A stretch of DNA of 64,000 nucleotides, taken from Solwaraspora sp. WMMD792. GTDB lineage: Bacteria > Actinomycetota > Actinomycetes > Mycobacteriales > Micromonosporaceae. The translations under genes were made by a program, and so were the position numbers. The notes under the pieces are model-generated. The model was not told where the DNA came from and ran no database searches. It saw only the letters and a program-made list of their open reading frames with translations. Positions 24,833 to 33,847 of the stretch are shown here, piece by piece. Location: contig NZ_JARUBH010000009.1 in the NCBI RefSeq assembly GCF_029626105.1, forward strand, positions 6,876,011 through 6,940,010, written 5' to 3'. Each line of letters opens with the position of its first letter. The stretch's first letter is position 1.

Positions 24833-25720
24833 TCAGGCTTCCTGTAGCGCCCGCTGCGCCTTCGCCGACCGGGTACGGGCCCCGATCGAGTCGGTCAGCC
24901 GGTCGAGCACCACGGCCAGGATCACCACGGCGATGCCGCCTTCGAAGCCCTGGCCGACCTGGATCCGGGCGAGTGCGGTGTTGATCACTTCGCCGAGGCC
25001 GCCGGCCCCGACCATCCCGGCGATGACGACCATCGACAACGCCAGCATGATCACCTGGTTGACCCCTTGCATGATGGTCGGCAGGGCGAGCGGCAACTTG
25101 GTACGGAGCAGGATCGCCCAGGGCGACGCGCCGAACGCCTCACCGGCCTCGATCACCTCGCGGTCGATCTGTCGCAGGCCCAGCTGGGTCAGCCGGACCC
25201 CCGGCGGCATACTGAACACCACCGTAGCGATTACCCCGGGGACGGCGCCAATGCCGAAGTAGAAGATCGCCGGGATCAGGTAGACGAACGCCGGCAACGT
25301 CTGCATCAGGTCGAGCACCGGGCGGGTCAACGCCGCCATCCGCTGGTTCTCCGCGATCAGGATCCCGAGTGGGACCGCTATCGCCAGCGACAGACCGCTC
25401 GCCACCAGCACCAACGCCAGCGTACTCATGGTCTCTTCCCAGTAGGGCATGCCGGCGACGATGCCCAGCCCGACGGCGGTGCCGATGCCGAACTTCCACC
25501 CGCGCAGCCACCAGCCGAGCGCCGCGAAGATCAGCACCACGACGATCGCCGGCGGTGCGGTCAGTACGTCGACCAGGGGATCCACCAGCGACTCGACGAA
25601 GCTCGAGATCCCGTCGAAGAGCGCACCCATGTGCTCGGTCGTCCAGTCGACGATGACCTCGAACGCCGAGCCGATCTTGACGTACGGCAGGAAGCTGTCA
25701 ATGCCGTCGGCGGCGTTCAT
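24833..25720 (-). CDS. Glycine betaine/quaternary amine ABC importer, permease (OpuAB/ProW-like)
   Basis: 295 residues. Starts with an amphipathic N-terminus (FLPYVKIGSAFEVIVDWTTEH), then about six membrane spans. The importer motif is EVIEAGEAFGASPWAILLRTKLPLALPTIMQGVNQ, and VVIAGMVGAGGLGEVINTAL is typical of ProW/OpuAB. The start codon overlaps the stop of the ATPase gene by 4 bp (ATGA). Membrane channel for osmoprotectant uptake, either for osmotic protection or to feed catabolism by the adjacent dehydrogenase/aminotransferase operon. Confidence 0.93.
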   Translation of the reverse strand: MNAADGIDSFLPYVKIGSAFEVIVDWTTEHMGALFDGISSFVESLVDPLVDVLTAPPAIVVVLIFAALGWWLRGWKFGIGTAVGLGIVAGMPYWEETMSTLALVLVASGLSLAIAVPLGILIAENQRMAALTRPVLDLMQTLPAFVYLIPAIFYFGIGAVPGVIATVVFSMPPGVRLTQLGLRQIDREVIEAGEAFGASPWAILLRTKLPLALPTIMQGVNQVIMLALSMVVIAGMVGAGGLGEVINTALARIQVGQGFEGGIAVVILAVVLDRLTDSIGARTRSAKAQRALQEA

Positions 25721-27057
25721 GAGCGGTCTCCCTCCGGACTCAGCACTGCGTCAGCCGGGGTTGCCTGATCAGGGACTGTCGCGGTGATGGTGCCCACCTC
25801 GCTGGAGCTGGTCGGCTCGGCGTCGTCGCCGGTGCCGTCGCTGGTCCCGTTGCCGTTGCCGGTGTCGCTGCCGATGCTGCCGAGCGCGCTGAGCAGGGTG
25901 ATCCGGGGGATCACGCCGGTGAGCCGGCCGGTGGTGTCGGTCACCGCGAGCGGGTGCGAACTTTCCGCACAGGGGGTGAACAACTCGGCGACCGGGGTGT
26001 CTTCCCCGGCGACCCGGACGTGGTCGGTGGTCACCACGTCCTGCAGGTTCCGCCGGCCGTCGCGGACCGCCTGGTCGATTACGTCGTCGGAGACCGTACC
26101 GAGGAACTGCTTGTTCTTGCCGGTGACATAGATCGCGGAGGTCTGGGTCTCCCGGAGGATCCGGGCGGCGACCCGGGGGCCGGAGCTGACGTCGACGACG
26201 CCGAGTGGTCGCTCCATCACCGATGAGGCGGTGAGGATGCGGGTACGGTCGACGTCCGCCACGAACTGCGCGACGTAGTCGTTCGACGGGTCGGTGAGGA
26301 TCTCCTCGGCGGTGCCCAGCTGGACGATCCGGCCGGAGCGCATCACGGCGATCCGGTCGCCGAGGCGCATCGCCTCGTTGAGGTCGTGGGTGATGAAGAC
26401 GATCGTCTTGCCGAGCTGGGCCTGCAGGTCCAGCAACTGGTCCTGCACCTCGCGGCGGATCAGCGGGTCGAGGGCGGAGAACGCCTCGTCCATCAGCATG
26501 ATGTCGGTGCCGGCGGCCAACGCCCGGGCCAGGCCGACCCGTTGGCGCATCCCGCCGGACAGCTCCTGGGGCAGTTTGTCCGCCCAGCGGTCCAGACCGA
26601 CCAGGCGCAGCGCCTCCATCGCCCGCTCCCGCCGTTCGGCCCGGGGCAGACCAGCCGCTTCCAGCGCGTAGCCGGCGTTCTCCAGGACCGAGCGGTGCGG
26701 CAGCAGCGCGAAGTGCTGGAAGACCATGCTGATCTTCTCGCGGCGCAGCTTGCGTAGCGCGGCCGGCTTGAGCTTGGTCAGGTCGACGCCGTCGATCTCG
26801 ACCGAGCCGCCGGTCGGGGTGAGCAGGCCGTTCAGCATCCGGATCAGGGTGGACTTGCCGGACCCGGAGAGCCCCATCACGACGAAGATCTCGCCGCGCT
26901 TGACCTCGAAGTTGGCGTCGACGACGGCGGCGGTGGCACCACCCAGGTTCGCCGGAGCGTCGGGTTGGCTGGTCTTGAGGCGCTCGAGCGCCTTGTCAGC
27001 ACGTTTGCCGAAGATTTTGTACAACGATTTCACGACGATTGCGGACACGATCTCCAT
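25717..27057 (-). CDS. Glycine betaine/quaternary amine ABC importer, ATPase with CBS domains (OpuAA/ProV-like)
   Basis: 446 residues. ABC domain: Walker A GLSGSGKST (about 62-70), Q-loop VFQHFALLPHR, signature LSGGMRQRVGLARAL, Walker B IMLMDEAFSALDP, H-loop FITHD. Two CBS motifs follow (about 280-400), which sense ionic strength or c-di-AMP in this family. The last ~50 residues are Gly/Thr/Ser-rich and probably disordered. Start at ATG 27057 has a weak site; a GTG at codon 4 is an alternative. A hairpin lies about 160-190 bp upstream in the presumed leader. Confidence 0.92.
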   Translation of the reverse strand: MEIVSAIVVKSLYKIFGKRADKALERLKTSQPDAPANLGGATAAVVDANFEVKRGEIFVVMGLSGSGKSTLIRMLNGLLTPTGGSVEIDGVDLTKLKPAALRKLRREKISMVFQHFALLPHRSVLENAGYALEAAGLPRAERRERAMEALRLVGLDRWADKLPQELSGGMRQRVGLARALAAGTDIMLMDEAFSALDPLIRREVQDQLLDLQAQLGKTIVFITHDLNEAMRLGDRIAVMRSGRIVQLGTAEEILTDPSNDYVAQFVADVDRTRILTASSVMERPLGVVDVSSGPRVAARILRETQTSAIYVTGKNKQFLGTVSDDVIDQAVRDGRRNLQDVVTTDHVRVAGEDTPVAELFTPCAESSHPLAVTDTTGRLTGVIPRITLLSALGSIGSDTGNGNGTSDGTGDDAEPTSSSEVGTITATVPDQATPADAVLSPEGDRS

Positions 27058-28020
27058 TCCAACGAATGTCGTGACGCTGGTCCCAATCGACGCACACGGG
27101 AGGTGTTCATCGACCGAAATCGAGTCGTCGGACGGTCGGTGGGCAAGTCAAACCAGGTCTGTGGTGGGGGTTTGCACTCGACCATACCCGACGGTCTGCC
27201 ACGAACGAAAAACATCCCCGTACGGGATGTTTCGGACATCTCGTACGGGGGTCGACTGAGATCAGTCCCACCATTCCAACCCGTTCCATTGTCGACGGTA
27301 TCGTCACCGAATCAGGTATGTGGCGACCGGCGCGGCAAAGCCCGTACCGCGCGCACCGGCCCGAGATGCGAGGTATGACGGGGAACCTCCGGGTATCCGG
27401 GCAGGGCTGCTGACCTGCGGCGGCTCTGCCCGGGGCGCCCCGATGGAAGGCCCGTGCCACGGTTGCCGCCTCTCGTTTCATCCACCTGGATAACCGTTTC
27501 TTCGGCAGCCGGGCAAGGCCCATGCTGATCTGCGGAAAGAACGGCAGGTGAGACGGTTTACGTGGAATGCACCCCGCTGACAATTAAATCAATCGCCGAG
27601 GTGCACGCCAATTGCTGGCAGTGTGGGGGAGTGTGGCGTCCGGGAGTGCTGCACAATCGTCTCAGGTGGCCCGTATAAATGAGCGGACAGGGGTTTGTCC
27701 GGTGATGAGTGCGTGACCGTTGTCCCACGCGTACCGGTCATCGCGACGCCGCCCCCGATCGCCTGCCGCCGCCCGCCGCCTTCCCTCAGCTCGCCTACTC
27801 TGCGGCCCTTGTGCCGCTCCACCGCCCTGGCCCCTGCCCCTGCCGCACTGCCCCTGCCGCACTGCCCTCGCCCGAGGTGCCACCTCCGCCGAACCGCTGC
27901 GTCCGACACCGTCGCCCACGCACCCAAGCCGCGCTGGCTCGGTCGGGTCCGCAACCCGAAGGCAGTTTCGGAGAAAGGCATCCCTTACCTGATGGTCAAG
28001 AAAGTTGCATGATCAGTGTC
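27058..28020. other. Long intergenic region (about 960 bp) without a convincing gene
   Basis: Several frames are open for 80-160 codons, but all are Pro/Arg-rich, lack a ribosome-binding site or show no family likeness. The left part should hold the opu promoter and leader, including the 15-bp hairpin at 27216-27250. The right part (27720-27900) is C-rich and has a 14-bp tandem duplication (CCCCTGCCGCACTG at 27837-27850 and 27851-27864). I recognised no riboswitch, tRNA or mobile element. Confidence 0.5.
27216..27250 (-). promoter_or_regulatory. Perfectly placed inverted repeat in opu leader (operator or attenuator)
   Basis: CCCCGTACGGGATGT and ACATCTCGTACGGGG form a 15-bp stem with one mismatch (G:U in RNA) and a 5-nt loop. 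On the minus strand, the direction of the opu genes, the hairpin is followed by ATGTTTTTCG, so it could act as an intrinsic terminator/attenuator; alternatively it is a protein-binding dyad. Confidence 0.5.
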
Positions 28021-28053
28021 GGTCGGGCACCGCGACAATCGCGGCGCCCGACC
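28021..28053 (-). terminator. Hairpin terminator of the DUF4132 operon
   Basis: GGTCGGGC and GCCCGACC flank an inner CCGCGA/TCGCGG stem with a single A-C mismatch and a 3-nt loop. It begins 10 bp after the stop of the minus-strand DUF4132 gene. Confidence 0.7.
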
Positions 28054-28062
28054 CCGCGTGGA

Positions 28063-30510
28063 TCATGAACCGGCGGCGATCCCGATCTGCCGGGTGATCG
28101 TCACGTCGGTGATCTTGGTGTCCCTGGCCAGCAGCATGGCCTTGCTGAGGATGACAGCGAGAACGTTGTCTCCCTCGAACGGCAGGAACTCGCTGTGGCC
28201 GCCCCCCGACCGGGTCGACGTCCGGTCCGGCACGATGCACAAATAGGTGTCGTTCGGGCTCATCAGAATGTTCCCCGAACCCAGGTGGATCTTGTAGGTG
28301 CGCAGCTCACCTCGGACCACCAGGAACCGGCCGTCAATGCTGGCCTGGCCGCCCACCGCCAGCCGGGGCAGCAGCCGGGCCAGCAGATCCCGGCGGGTCT
28401 GCGCCGTCGCCGACAACTCCCCGAAACTGTAGGAAGACCAGTAGTCCCGGAACCGGCCCTGAGGGCCGCCATCGGACCAGGTCGGGTCATTGCCGACGCT
28501 GGCCACCCCGACGAACAGGTCGACGTCGCGCATCACCTCGCTGAACACCACCGGTGGCACCTGGTCCAGCGGCAGCGGCTCCGCCGGTGCTCGCTGCTCC
28601 CGCGCGCCCCACCGGCCGGCGGTGTACCCGCCGCCGGTGGCGTGCGCCTCGTTGCCGGGGGCGTCGATCGGATAGAACCGCACCTGGTCGGTGACCAGCC
28701 GCAGGTACGTACCGCTGTCGGTGGTGTCGGCACCATAGTCGTCGCCGACCCCCTCCACCCAGTACTCCGCCCGCAGCCCCCACTGCGGCAGCTGCCGTAA
28801 CGTCGGCGGACAGGTGTCGTCGACCATCAACCGCAGCTTGTCCACCCAGCCCCGGGCGGCGGCGAGCGCGTGGTACTGGTGCTGGCGCAGCACGTGCCCG
28901 GCGAACCGGTTCGAGTAGCTGCCGGTCAACTCCTCCGCCGGGGTCAGCAGGTACACCTCGCGGTGGGCCTGCTTGAACGGCTGCACCACCCGGTGCCGCT
29001 CCAGCCACTCCCGCCAGGCGACCACCTCCGGCACCGGCCGGCCGATCGGATGCCACAGCTGCACCACCGCATCGTCGGCGGCGGACACCGGGGCGTCGTC
29101 GACGGTGCGCAGCGCACCGTCCGCCCAGCCGCACGCCACCCCGTTGACCAGCCAGACCAGCCGCCGGGCCAGGACGCCGACCAGCGGATGATCCAGGTAA
29201 CGCTCCCGCCACGCCGGCAGGCTCCAACTGCGTCGGGCCACGAACAGCCGGTCCAGCCGGGCCGACTGCGCCGCCAGCATCCCGGAGACGTCCTTGGCCA
29301 GCGTCTTGACCTCGGCCACGACCTGCGGATGGTCACGCCGGACCGCCGTCGGCGGCGACTTCACCACCCGGCCGGCGTCGTTGTGCCAGGTCACCGCAGT
29401 GGCGCCGACGCCGGCCAGCAGCTCGACCCGGCAGCCACCGACCGTCACCTCGTGCCGACCGACGTCGGTCAACCCGTAGTCGGGGACCGCCAACTCCTCG
29501 ATCTCGTCGCGGCCGATGCCGAGCGCGGCGGCCCGCGCATCGAGCGCCTTGTCGACCTCGTTGCGGGTGCCCTTGTACGTCAGCCGCGCCGACAACCGGG
29601 CCAGCTGGGCCAGCGCGGCGTCACCATCGAGCCGCCCCAGCACCCCGACCGCCGCGTTGGCGACCTTCGGGCCGGCCGGCCCGATCCCGGGCAGCCGCCG
29701 CAGCATCACCTCGACCAGTACGCCGACCTGGCGTACCTGGTCGGCGGTCGGCCCGGTCAGCTCCACCAGCCAGAGCAGACCACGCAGCACGTCCGCGTTG
29801 CCGGCGTCCGGCACCCGCTGCGGGGTGACCGACGCCGCGGCCAGCCACCGGCCCAGCACCGCACGGGCCTGGTCCGGGTCGACCTGGGTGAGTAGCTCCC
29901 GCGCGGCCTTCACCCAGGCCGCCGACGGGCGGGCGGCGGTGGCGGTGCTGGCGTGCGCCAGCAGCCGCGGCCAGGCCGGGTCGAGAGTCGGCAGCTCGGT
30001 GAGAATCTGCTCGGCCCATGGGTCTTCGGTGGACAGCGGCGCGATGCCCAGCTCGATCGTCAGCCGCCGCAGCTGAGCGTTCTCCCCGGACAGGTGGATC
30101 GCCAACCGCAGCAACGCCTCCGGCAGCGGTCCCTCGGCAGCCAACCTGCGGGCCACAACCTCCAACGCGCCGGGCGGGATTGCGCGCCACTGCCGGACCG
30201 CGAAGTCGGCGATGACCCGGGCGTCGGCCTCGGTGAGGTCGTCGGGCAGCCGCCTGGCGAGCCGGGAGATGACCTCCACAATCGTCCACGATCGCCTGCG
30301 CTGGTCGGAGGCCGCCTCGATCATGAGGCGCAACAGGCGTACCAGATCCGGCCGGGCCAGCAGACGCAGCGACTTCCACGCGTCCTTGTCGTCCAACGCC
30401 TGCTTCGAATGTGTCTGCAGGTACCACGACAGGTCGACGATCTCGCCAGCGGTGACCAGCTCACGCAGCCGCTCGATGCGCCACGGTTCGGTGTTGTTCC
30501 TGACCGACAT
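28063..30510 (-). CDS. DUF4132-domain protein, unknown function
   Basis: 815 residues, no signal or membrane span. The N-terminal half (about 1-330) is helical and repeat-like, rich in Leu/Ala/Arg pairs, suggesting an alpha-solenoid. The middle (about 345-520) has the DUF4132 pattern: GGCRVELLAGVGATAVTWHNDAGRVVKSPP, a helix with VKTLAKDVSGMLAAQSARLDRLF, then HPLVGVLARRLVWLV. The end (YKIHLGSGNILMSPNDTYLCIV) is the conserved C-terminal part of these MolR-like proteins, whose biochemical role is not established. Last gene of a five-gene operon with a DndB-like protein and an SMC-like ATPase; the ATG overlaps the stop of the 134-residue protein. Confidence 0.75.
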   Translation of the reverse strand: MSVRNNTEPWRIERLRELVTAGEIVDLSWYLQTHSKQALDDKDAWKSLRLLARPDLVRLLRLMIEAASDQRRRSWTIVEVISRLARRLPDDLTEADARVIADFAVRQWRAIPPGALEVVARRLAAEGPLPEALLRLAIHLSGENAQLRRLTIELGIAPLSTEDPWAEQILTELPTLDPAWPRLLAHASTATAARPSAAWVKAARELLTQVDPDQARAVLGRWLAAASVTPQRVPDAGNADVLRGLLWLVELTGPTADQVRQVGVLVEVMLRRLPGIGPAGPKVANAAVGVLGRLDGDAALAQLARLSARLTYKGTRNEVDKALDARAAALGIGRDEIEELAVPDYGLTDVGRHEVTVGGCRVELLAGVGATAVTWHNDAGRVVKSPPTAVRRDHPQVVAEVKTLAKDVSGMLAAQSARLDRLFVARRSWSLPAWRERYLDHPLVGVLARRLVWLVNGVACGWADGALRTVDDAPVSAADDAVVQLWHPIGRPVPEVVAWREWLERHRVVQPFKQAHREVYLLTPAEELTGSYSNRFAGHVLRQHQYHALAAARGWVDKLRLMVDDTCPPTLRQLPQWGLRAEYWVEGVGDDYGADTTDSGTYLRLVTDQVRFYPIDAPGNEAHATGGGYTAGRWGAREQRAPAEPLPLDQVPPVVFSEVMRDVDLFVGVASVGNDPTWSDGGPQGRFRDYWSSYSFGELSATAQTRRDLLARLLPRLAVGGQASIDGRFLVVRGELRTYKIHLGSGNILMSPNDTYLCIVPDRTSTRSGGGHSEFLPFEGDNVLAVILSKAMLLARDTKITDVTITRQIGIAAGS

Positions 30511-30914
30511 CAGCCACCGACCAGCGGTACGAGTTTGAGGAAGGTGACCTCGGTGTCGCGGCGCAGGTCGACCTCGTCATCGAGATTCTCCACCTGGCGG
30601 TCGCCGACCAGGACCACGAACCCGTTGCGGCTGAACGCCGTCTCGGCGAGCGCCACCTGGTTGTCCGGGTCGACCCGGGGACGGCGACGGGTGGTCGGGT
30701 CGCCGTTGAGGGCCCGCTCCACCGGGGTCGGCTGCACCAGTGAGCGCGCCGGCGCCGTCCCGGCGGCCTCGGCGGCGTGGTACTCGGCCACCTCCTGATG
30801 GATCCGCCGCCGGATCAGCTCCCGCAGCGTCAGCCGCTCCTCGAATATCTGCAGCGCCCAGGCCGGGGTACGGGCCCCGGCCGTGCTCTCGTCGACAAAG
30901 GTCACCATCGCCAT
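30510..30914 (-). CDS. Small unknown protein (134 aa) preceding the DUF4132 gene
   Basis: Not recognised. The N-terminus reads as an Arg/Glu-rich helix (FEERLTLRELIRRRIHQEVAEYHA), the middle is a charged loop, and the end has two short hydrophobic strands (GFVVLVGDRQV, VTFLKLVPLVGG). One-base overlap with the DUF4132 start suggests co-translation and possibly a complex with it. Thirty-six bp separate it from the upstream 135-residue gene. Confidence 0.7.
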   Translation of the reverse strand: MAMVTFVDESTAGARTPAWALQIFEERLTLRELIRRRIHQEVAEYHAAEAAGTAPARSLVQPTPVERALNGDPTTRRRPRVDPDNQVALAETAFSRNGFVVLVGDRQVENLDDEVDLRRDTEVTFLKLVPLVGG

Positions 30915-30950
30915 GGCGCCGCAGTGTAGGCCCGCCCTACGACAGCAGCT

Positions 30951-31358
30951 CTACGACAGCGGCGCCGCCCCGGAGGGGCCGTCCGGACAGTGTGATGTGA
31001 GGTCTCCGGCGCGTAGCCGGTAGAGCACGCTGGCGACGTCAGCGTGCCAGGACCGGAGCTCAGCGACAGTGGGTGCCAGCTCGTACGAGTGGTGGTGGGT
31101 GGCCCGGGACAGTCCGTGCCACGCCGTACGGGCGGTCGTGGCCACGTCGGCATCGGCGAAGATCGGCAGCGCCAGCAGTTGGTGACGCATCGGGCACCGG
31201 GCGACGGTGGGTGACACCCGGTCCCAGTACTCGCGCAACCCCTGTTCGAGGGCGACCCGGGTGAGGCATGCGCAGCCGCGTTGCCAGCACCGGCGCAGGC
31301 TCGGCCGGGGCTGTTCCCACAGGGCGGCGGCCTCGTCGAGATACTGCTTCGGCATCAT
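30951..31358 (-). CDS. Small unknown protein (135 aa) coupled to SMC-like ATPase
   Basis: Not recognised. Helical, with several cysteines (SLRRCWQRGCACL, TVARCPMRHQ, SHCPDG), so metal binding is possible. Two adjacent ATGs (31358 and 31355) overlap the stop of the ATPase gene (ATGATGA), which indicates translational coupling and a role with the ATPase. Confidence 0.65.
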   Translation of the reverse strand: MMPKQYLDEAAALWEQPRPSLRRCWQRGCACLTRVALEQGLREYWDRVSPTVARCPMRHQLLALPIFADADVATTARTAWHGLSRATHHHSYELAPTVAELRSWHADVASVLYRLRAGDLTSHCPDGPSGAAPLS

Positions 31359-33811
31359 CGCGGGCTCAACTTCCGTACGATCCGTCGGGCGTCGTCGACC
31401 AGGTCGGCGAGCGGCCCGGGGTCGGTGCCGTGTGCGCCGGTGTTGGCCGCCCTGACCACCCTCGGCGCCGCCTGGTCGAGCCTGCGCAGCTCGGCGGTCA
31501 GATCGTCGACCCGTTTGCGGTCACCGAGCAGTGCCAGGGCGAGGGTGGGCCGCAGCCCTTCGGCCTCACCGATGGCAGCCTCGGTCTCGGCGACAGAGGT
31601 GCCGCTTCGCAGGCCGGCGACGTAGACACGTTCGTGACAGGCGGATTCGAGGGCCTGGCGGATCTGGTTGCAGACAATGGTCCGCCGGACCGTGTCGACC
31701 ATGTCGCGGTCCTTGGTGATGGCGTCGGCGTCGGTGAGGTAGCGGTCGGCGGGGCTGGCGTCCCGGCCGCCGGTGACGACGACCTTGGAGCAGGTGTGCC
31801 GGGCAACGGCCAGGATCCGGGCCGGAATGCCCAGGTGCCGGACGGCGGCGGGCAGCCGGTCGTCGTGGGTGAAGACCACGACCTGCCGACGTTTGGCGAC
31901 GTCGGCGAGGACCTGGGCGAGCCCGTAGACCTTTGCGGGGTCCATGGACTGCACCGGGTCGTCGATGACGAGGAAGCGGAACGGGCTCTCCGGCATGGTC
32001 GCCCGGGGCAGGAACAGCGCCAGTCCGAGGGAGTGCAGCTCGCCCTGGCTCATCACGCCGAGCGCCGCACCGGGGACGCCGTCGACCGCCACGTCGAGGT
32101 CGACCCGCCGCTGCGTGCCGTTGCCGGCGAGGGTGATCGAGCCGAGTTCGACGTTGCTGTCCTGGCGCAACATGTTCCAGATCCGGGTGGCTTCCGTGGC
32201 GACCGGGGTCAGTCTGGCGTTGCGGATCTGCGCGCTGATCCGCTGCATGGCACGGATCGCCGTCTGCAGTGCCGTGTACGTCGCGGCGGCCTCCCAACTG
32301 TCCCGTGCTGTGCCGGTCCAGGTGCCGATCAGGTCGGCCAGCGGTTGCCAGGCCTGCCGCCGCCGGTCCAGCGCCGCGCGGGCGGCGGCCTGCGCCGGGA
32401 TCACCGCGCCCACGAGGGCGTCGTACGCGGATCCCGCGCCGTCGACGATCGCGGTGGCGTCAACGGCGGTGAGCAGGTCGTCCCACGCCTGCCAGGCGGC
32501 GCGGGCCGGCGCGGTGTCGACCTGTTCGCTGGTCAGGTCGACGGTGAACGCCGGGGGCAGGGTGGGCAACTGTCGGCGCAGGGCCTGCCGGGCGTCGCGT
32601 ACGGCGCGGTGGGCGGCGTCGAGGTGTTCGGCCTGGTCGGTGAGCTGACGCAACGCGGTGGTCGCCTCGCTGACCCAGGCCTCGTCCAGGGTGCGACCCC
32701 CGCACACCGGGCAAGGCTGGTCGGGGTGGTTCTCCCGGTGCCGCAGCGCGTCGCGCAGCAGCGCGGCGAGCTCCCGGGCCTGCGCGGCCGGGGTATCGGC
32801 CAGGTCCGCGACGCGGTCCAACCCGTCGCGGAGCCGGTCGACGGCGGCGGTGACGTCGTCACGGTTCGGCACCGGCAGTACGTCGATCTGGCGCAGCGGC
32901 TCGACGTTCGCGTCGTCGGGGGCGGCGTCGCTGGTGACCAGTGACGCCAGCTGTTCCAGGTCGGCGCGCTGGCCGGTGAGGGCCTGCTCGGCGGTGCGGG
33001 CGCGCGGGTCGGGGTGGGCGGCCAGCGCGGCTTTCAGCTCGGGCAGCGCGAGGGTGGCTGCCTTGCGGCGCTGGTCGGCTTCCCGGCGGGCGGTCTTGAG
33101 CAGGGTCTCGATCTCGATGAGCCGGCCGAGGCCGAGGATGCGCTGCAACGAGTCGTGCATTTCGCTGGGGCTGCCGCCGAGCAGGCCGCCGAGCTCCGAG
33201 TAGGACAGGAACGGCCGGTAGAGGCTCAGCGGCTGTTCCCAGCCGAGATCGGTGACCGGCTGGCGGGGGTCACCGTAGGTCTGCATGAAGCTGGTGTGTC
33301 CGGTCAGCTCCGCGTCACCGGCCCAGTGGTATTCCACTGTGGTTCCACCACGACGTCCTTCGACGCCGAGCCGTACCCGGATCCGGGGGTCGTCGGTGGT
33401 GTGCAGGTTGCGCCAGCCGTCCTTCCAGACGCTGGTGCGGCCGTGCCAGCGCATGTTGCGGCCGGTGAGGGCGAGTTCGGCCGCTTCAGCGAAGCTGGAC
33501 TTGCCGGAGCCGTTGCGGCCGGTAACGACGGTCAGCCCCGGTCCGGGGGTGAGGTTGAGGGTGGCGGTGGGTCCGATGCCACGGAAGCCGGTCACTTCGA
33601 TGGTGTCGAGGTAGGTGCCGACCGGTTCGGCGGTGTCGGTGTCGGTGCCGGCCGGCTGCGGGCGGCGCGGCGGCGCGCCGCCGAGGGCGGCGGCGAAGTC
33701 GTCCGCGCCGGACAGGGCGGCGAAGATGAGGCTCTCTGCCGCCTCGGGCAGTTCGGCGTCGGCGAGGTGGTCGAGGATGAGCTGGTCGACGGTGTCGGTG
33801 TTGTCGGTCAT
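31355..33811 (-). CDS. SMC/RecN/DndD-like ATPase with zinc-hook motif
   Basis: 818 residues. A ~65-residue N-terminal extension precedes the ABC-type head: Walker A VVTGRNGSGKSSFAEA (about 93-108), a long helical middle with a Rad50-like CPVCGG zinc-hook motif (about 367-372), then signature MSQGELHSLGLALFLP (about 590) and Walker B FLVIDDPVQSMDP (about 620) with a following THDDR. Such ATPases act in DNA repair or in defence modules such as DndD. A strong AGGAGGT precedes the ATG. Second gene of the operon, 36 bp after the DndB-like gene; the pairing of DndB-like and DndD-like proteins without DndC/DndE is unusual. Confidence 0.85.
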   Translation of the reverse strand: MTDNTDTVDQLILDHLADAELPEAAESLIFAALSGADDFAAALGGAPPRRPQPAGTDTDTAEPVGTYLDTIEVTGFRGIGPTATLNLTPGPGLTVVTGRNGSGKSSFAEAAELALTGRNMRWHGRTSVWKDGWRNLHTTDDPRIRVRLGVEGRRGGTTVEYHWAGDAELTGHTSFMQTYGDPRQPVTDLGWEQPLSLYRPFLSYSELGGLLGGSPSEMHDSLQRILGLGRLIEIETLLKTARREADQRRKAATLALPELKAALAAHPDPRARTAEQALTGQRADLEQLASLVTSDAAPDDANVEPLRQIDVLPVPNRDDVTAAVDRLRDGLDRVADLADTPAAQARELAALLRDALRHRENHPDQPCPVCGGRTLDEAWVSEATTALRQLTDQAEHLDAAHRAVRDARQALRRQLPTLPPAFTVDLTSEQVDTAPARAAWQAWDDLLTAVDATAIVDGAGSAYDALVGAVIPAQAAARAALDRRRQAWQPLADLIGTWTGTARDSWEAAATYTALQTAIRAMQRISAQIRNARLTPVATEATRIWNMLRQDSNVELGSITLAGNGTQRRVDLDVAVDGVPGAALGVMSQGELHSLGLALFLPRATMPESPFRFLVIDDPVQSMDPAKVYGLAQVLADVAKRRQVVVFTHDDRLPAAVRHLGIPARILAVARHTCSKVVVTGGRDASPADRYLTDADAITKDRDMVDTVRRTIVCNQIRQALESACHERVYVAGLRSGTSVAETEAAIGEAEGLRPTLALALLGDRKRVDDLTAELRRLDQAAPRVVRAANTGAHGTDPGPLADLVDDARRIVRKLSPR

Positions 33812-33847
33812 GTCATTACCTCCTGTCGGACAGCTGCGCGTTCGCGG

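Noticed and set aside
27589-27981. 130-codon minus-strand frame in the long intergenic region
   Set aside because: No ribosome-binding site, no hydrophobic or fold pattern, composition typical of random GC-rich DNA.
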